Assembly: GCA_900457075.1 (NCBI GenBank)
Contig: UGYN01000002.1
Coordinates: 1,550,001 to 1,614,000, forward strand
DNA: 64,000 bases
Direction of reading: 5' to 3'
DNA from: Serratia quinivorans
GTDB lineage: Bacteria > Pseudomonadota > Gammaproteobacteria > Enterobacterales > Enterobacteriaceae
Part shown: piece by piece, positions 63,695 to 64,000 of the stretch
Numbering within the stretch: the stretch's first letter is position 1
Layout of the letters: the number at the start of each line of letters is the position of its first letter
The notes under the pieces: generated by a model
The model's database searches: none
Told to the model about the DNA's origin: nothing
Seen by the model: the letters and a program-made list of their open reading frames with translations, nothing else
Translations under genes and position numbers: made by a program

Positions 63695-64000
63695 TTAGAA
63701 CATCGATTTGCCGTAATCCATCGGCGACACGCCAAAGTAGCTGGCAACGGTCTGGCCGATGTCGGCGAAAGTTTCACGGTGGCCCAGCGAGCCAGGCTTC
63801 ACTTTCGGGCCGTAAACCAGGACCGGGATGTGTTCACGGGTGTGGTCGGTGCCCGGCCAGGTCGGGTCACAGCCGTGGTCAGCGGTGAAGATAATGATGT
63901 CTTCATCTTTAACCAGTTTCAGCAGCTCCGGCAGGCGACGGTCGAACAGCTCCAGCGCGGCGGCATAGCCGGCAACGTCACGGCGGTGGCCGTAAGAGGA
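63695..64000 (-). CDS. deoB: Phosphopentomutase DeoB (C-terminal part)
   Basis: Only the last 101 codons are in the window; the start lies beyond the right edge. The sequence contains the alkaline-phosphatase-superfamily metal site [20 protein letters not shown] and ends [10 protein letters not shown]. DeoB interconverts (deoxy)ribose-1-P and -5-P. It precedes deoD in the deo operon as in E. coli. Confidence 0.95.
   Translation of the reverse strand, partial: SSYGHRRDVAGYAAALELFDRRLPELLKLVKDEDIIIFTADHGCDPTWPGTDHTREHIPVLVYGPKVKPGSLGHRETFADIGQTVASYFGVSPMDYGKSMF

Overview
The window is chromosomal DNA of an enterobacterium. The protein sequences and gene order point to the genus Serratia (S. 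liquefaciens / proteamaculans / plymuthica group is my best guess; this is inference). The backbone follows the E. coli K-12 map through the thr locus: kefF-carBA-dapB, then ispH-fkpB-lspA-ileS-ribF-rpsT, nhaR-nhaA, dnaJK, satP, mog, talB, yaaJ, yaaA, thrCBAL, yjtD, arcA, creA, rob, gpmB, yjjX, trpR, slt, ettA, nadR-radA-serB, ytjB, yjjJ, deoD-deoB. I see no rRNA, tRNA, CRISPR array, IS element or prophage.

The main accessory block is 6.3-17.9 kb, between dapB and ispH, where E. coli carries rihC. It holds two modules. The first (6324-13533, + strand) is a sugar/sugar-acid catabolic set: a GntR/FCD regulator, a GalP-like sugar porter, an anion:cation symporter, an IlvD/Edd-type dehydratase, a DHDPS/KDG-type aldolase and an SDR dehydrogenase. 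It fits a non-phosphorylative route in which a sugar is oxidised to an acid, dehydrated and split to pyruvate plus an aldehyde. Two GTATTAC operators lie in front of the transporter. The second (13586-17897) is an isonitrile biosynthesis cluster: an isocyanide synthase (IsnA/PvcA), a 2-oxoglutarate/Fe(II) oxygenase (IsnB/PvcB), a GT1 glycosyltransferase and a divergent LysR regulator. This architecture is known from rhabduscin-type isonitrile glycosides and is the most interesting system in the window.

Smaller accessory insertions are an MHS-family transporter between satP and mog, a YfiR-YfiN-YfiB cyclic-di-GMP module between slt and ettA with an ERIC repeat after it, and a LysR/alcohol dehydrogenase pair between ettA and nadR. 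creBCD and lplA, present at these positions in E. coli, are absent here.

Two conserved genes, nhaR and nadR, are broken by one-base differences in short C/G runs. They may be true pseudogenes or sequence errors. Readable regulatory signals include the thrL attenuator, the carAB P1 promoter and Arg box, the sigma-32 promoter of dnaKJ, the trpR operator, the rpsT promoter and many intrinsic terminators. A terminator between yaaA and thrC appears to have been split by a 151-bp insertion that duplicated its hairpin.
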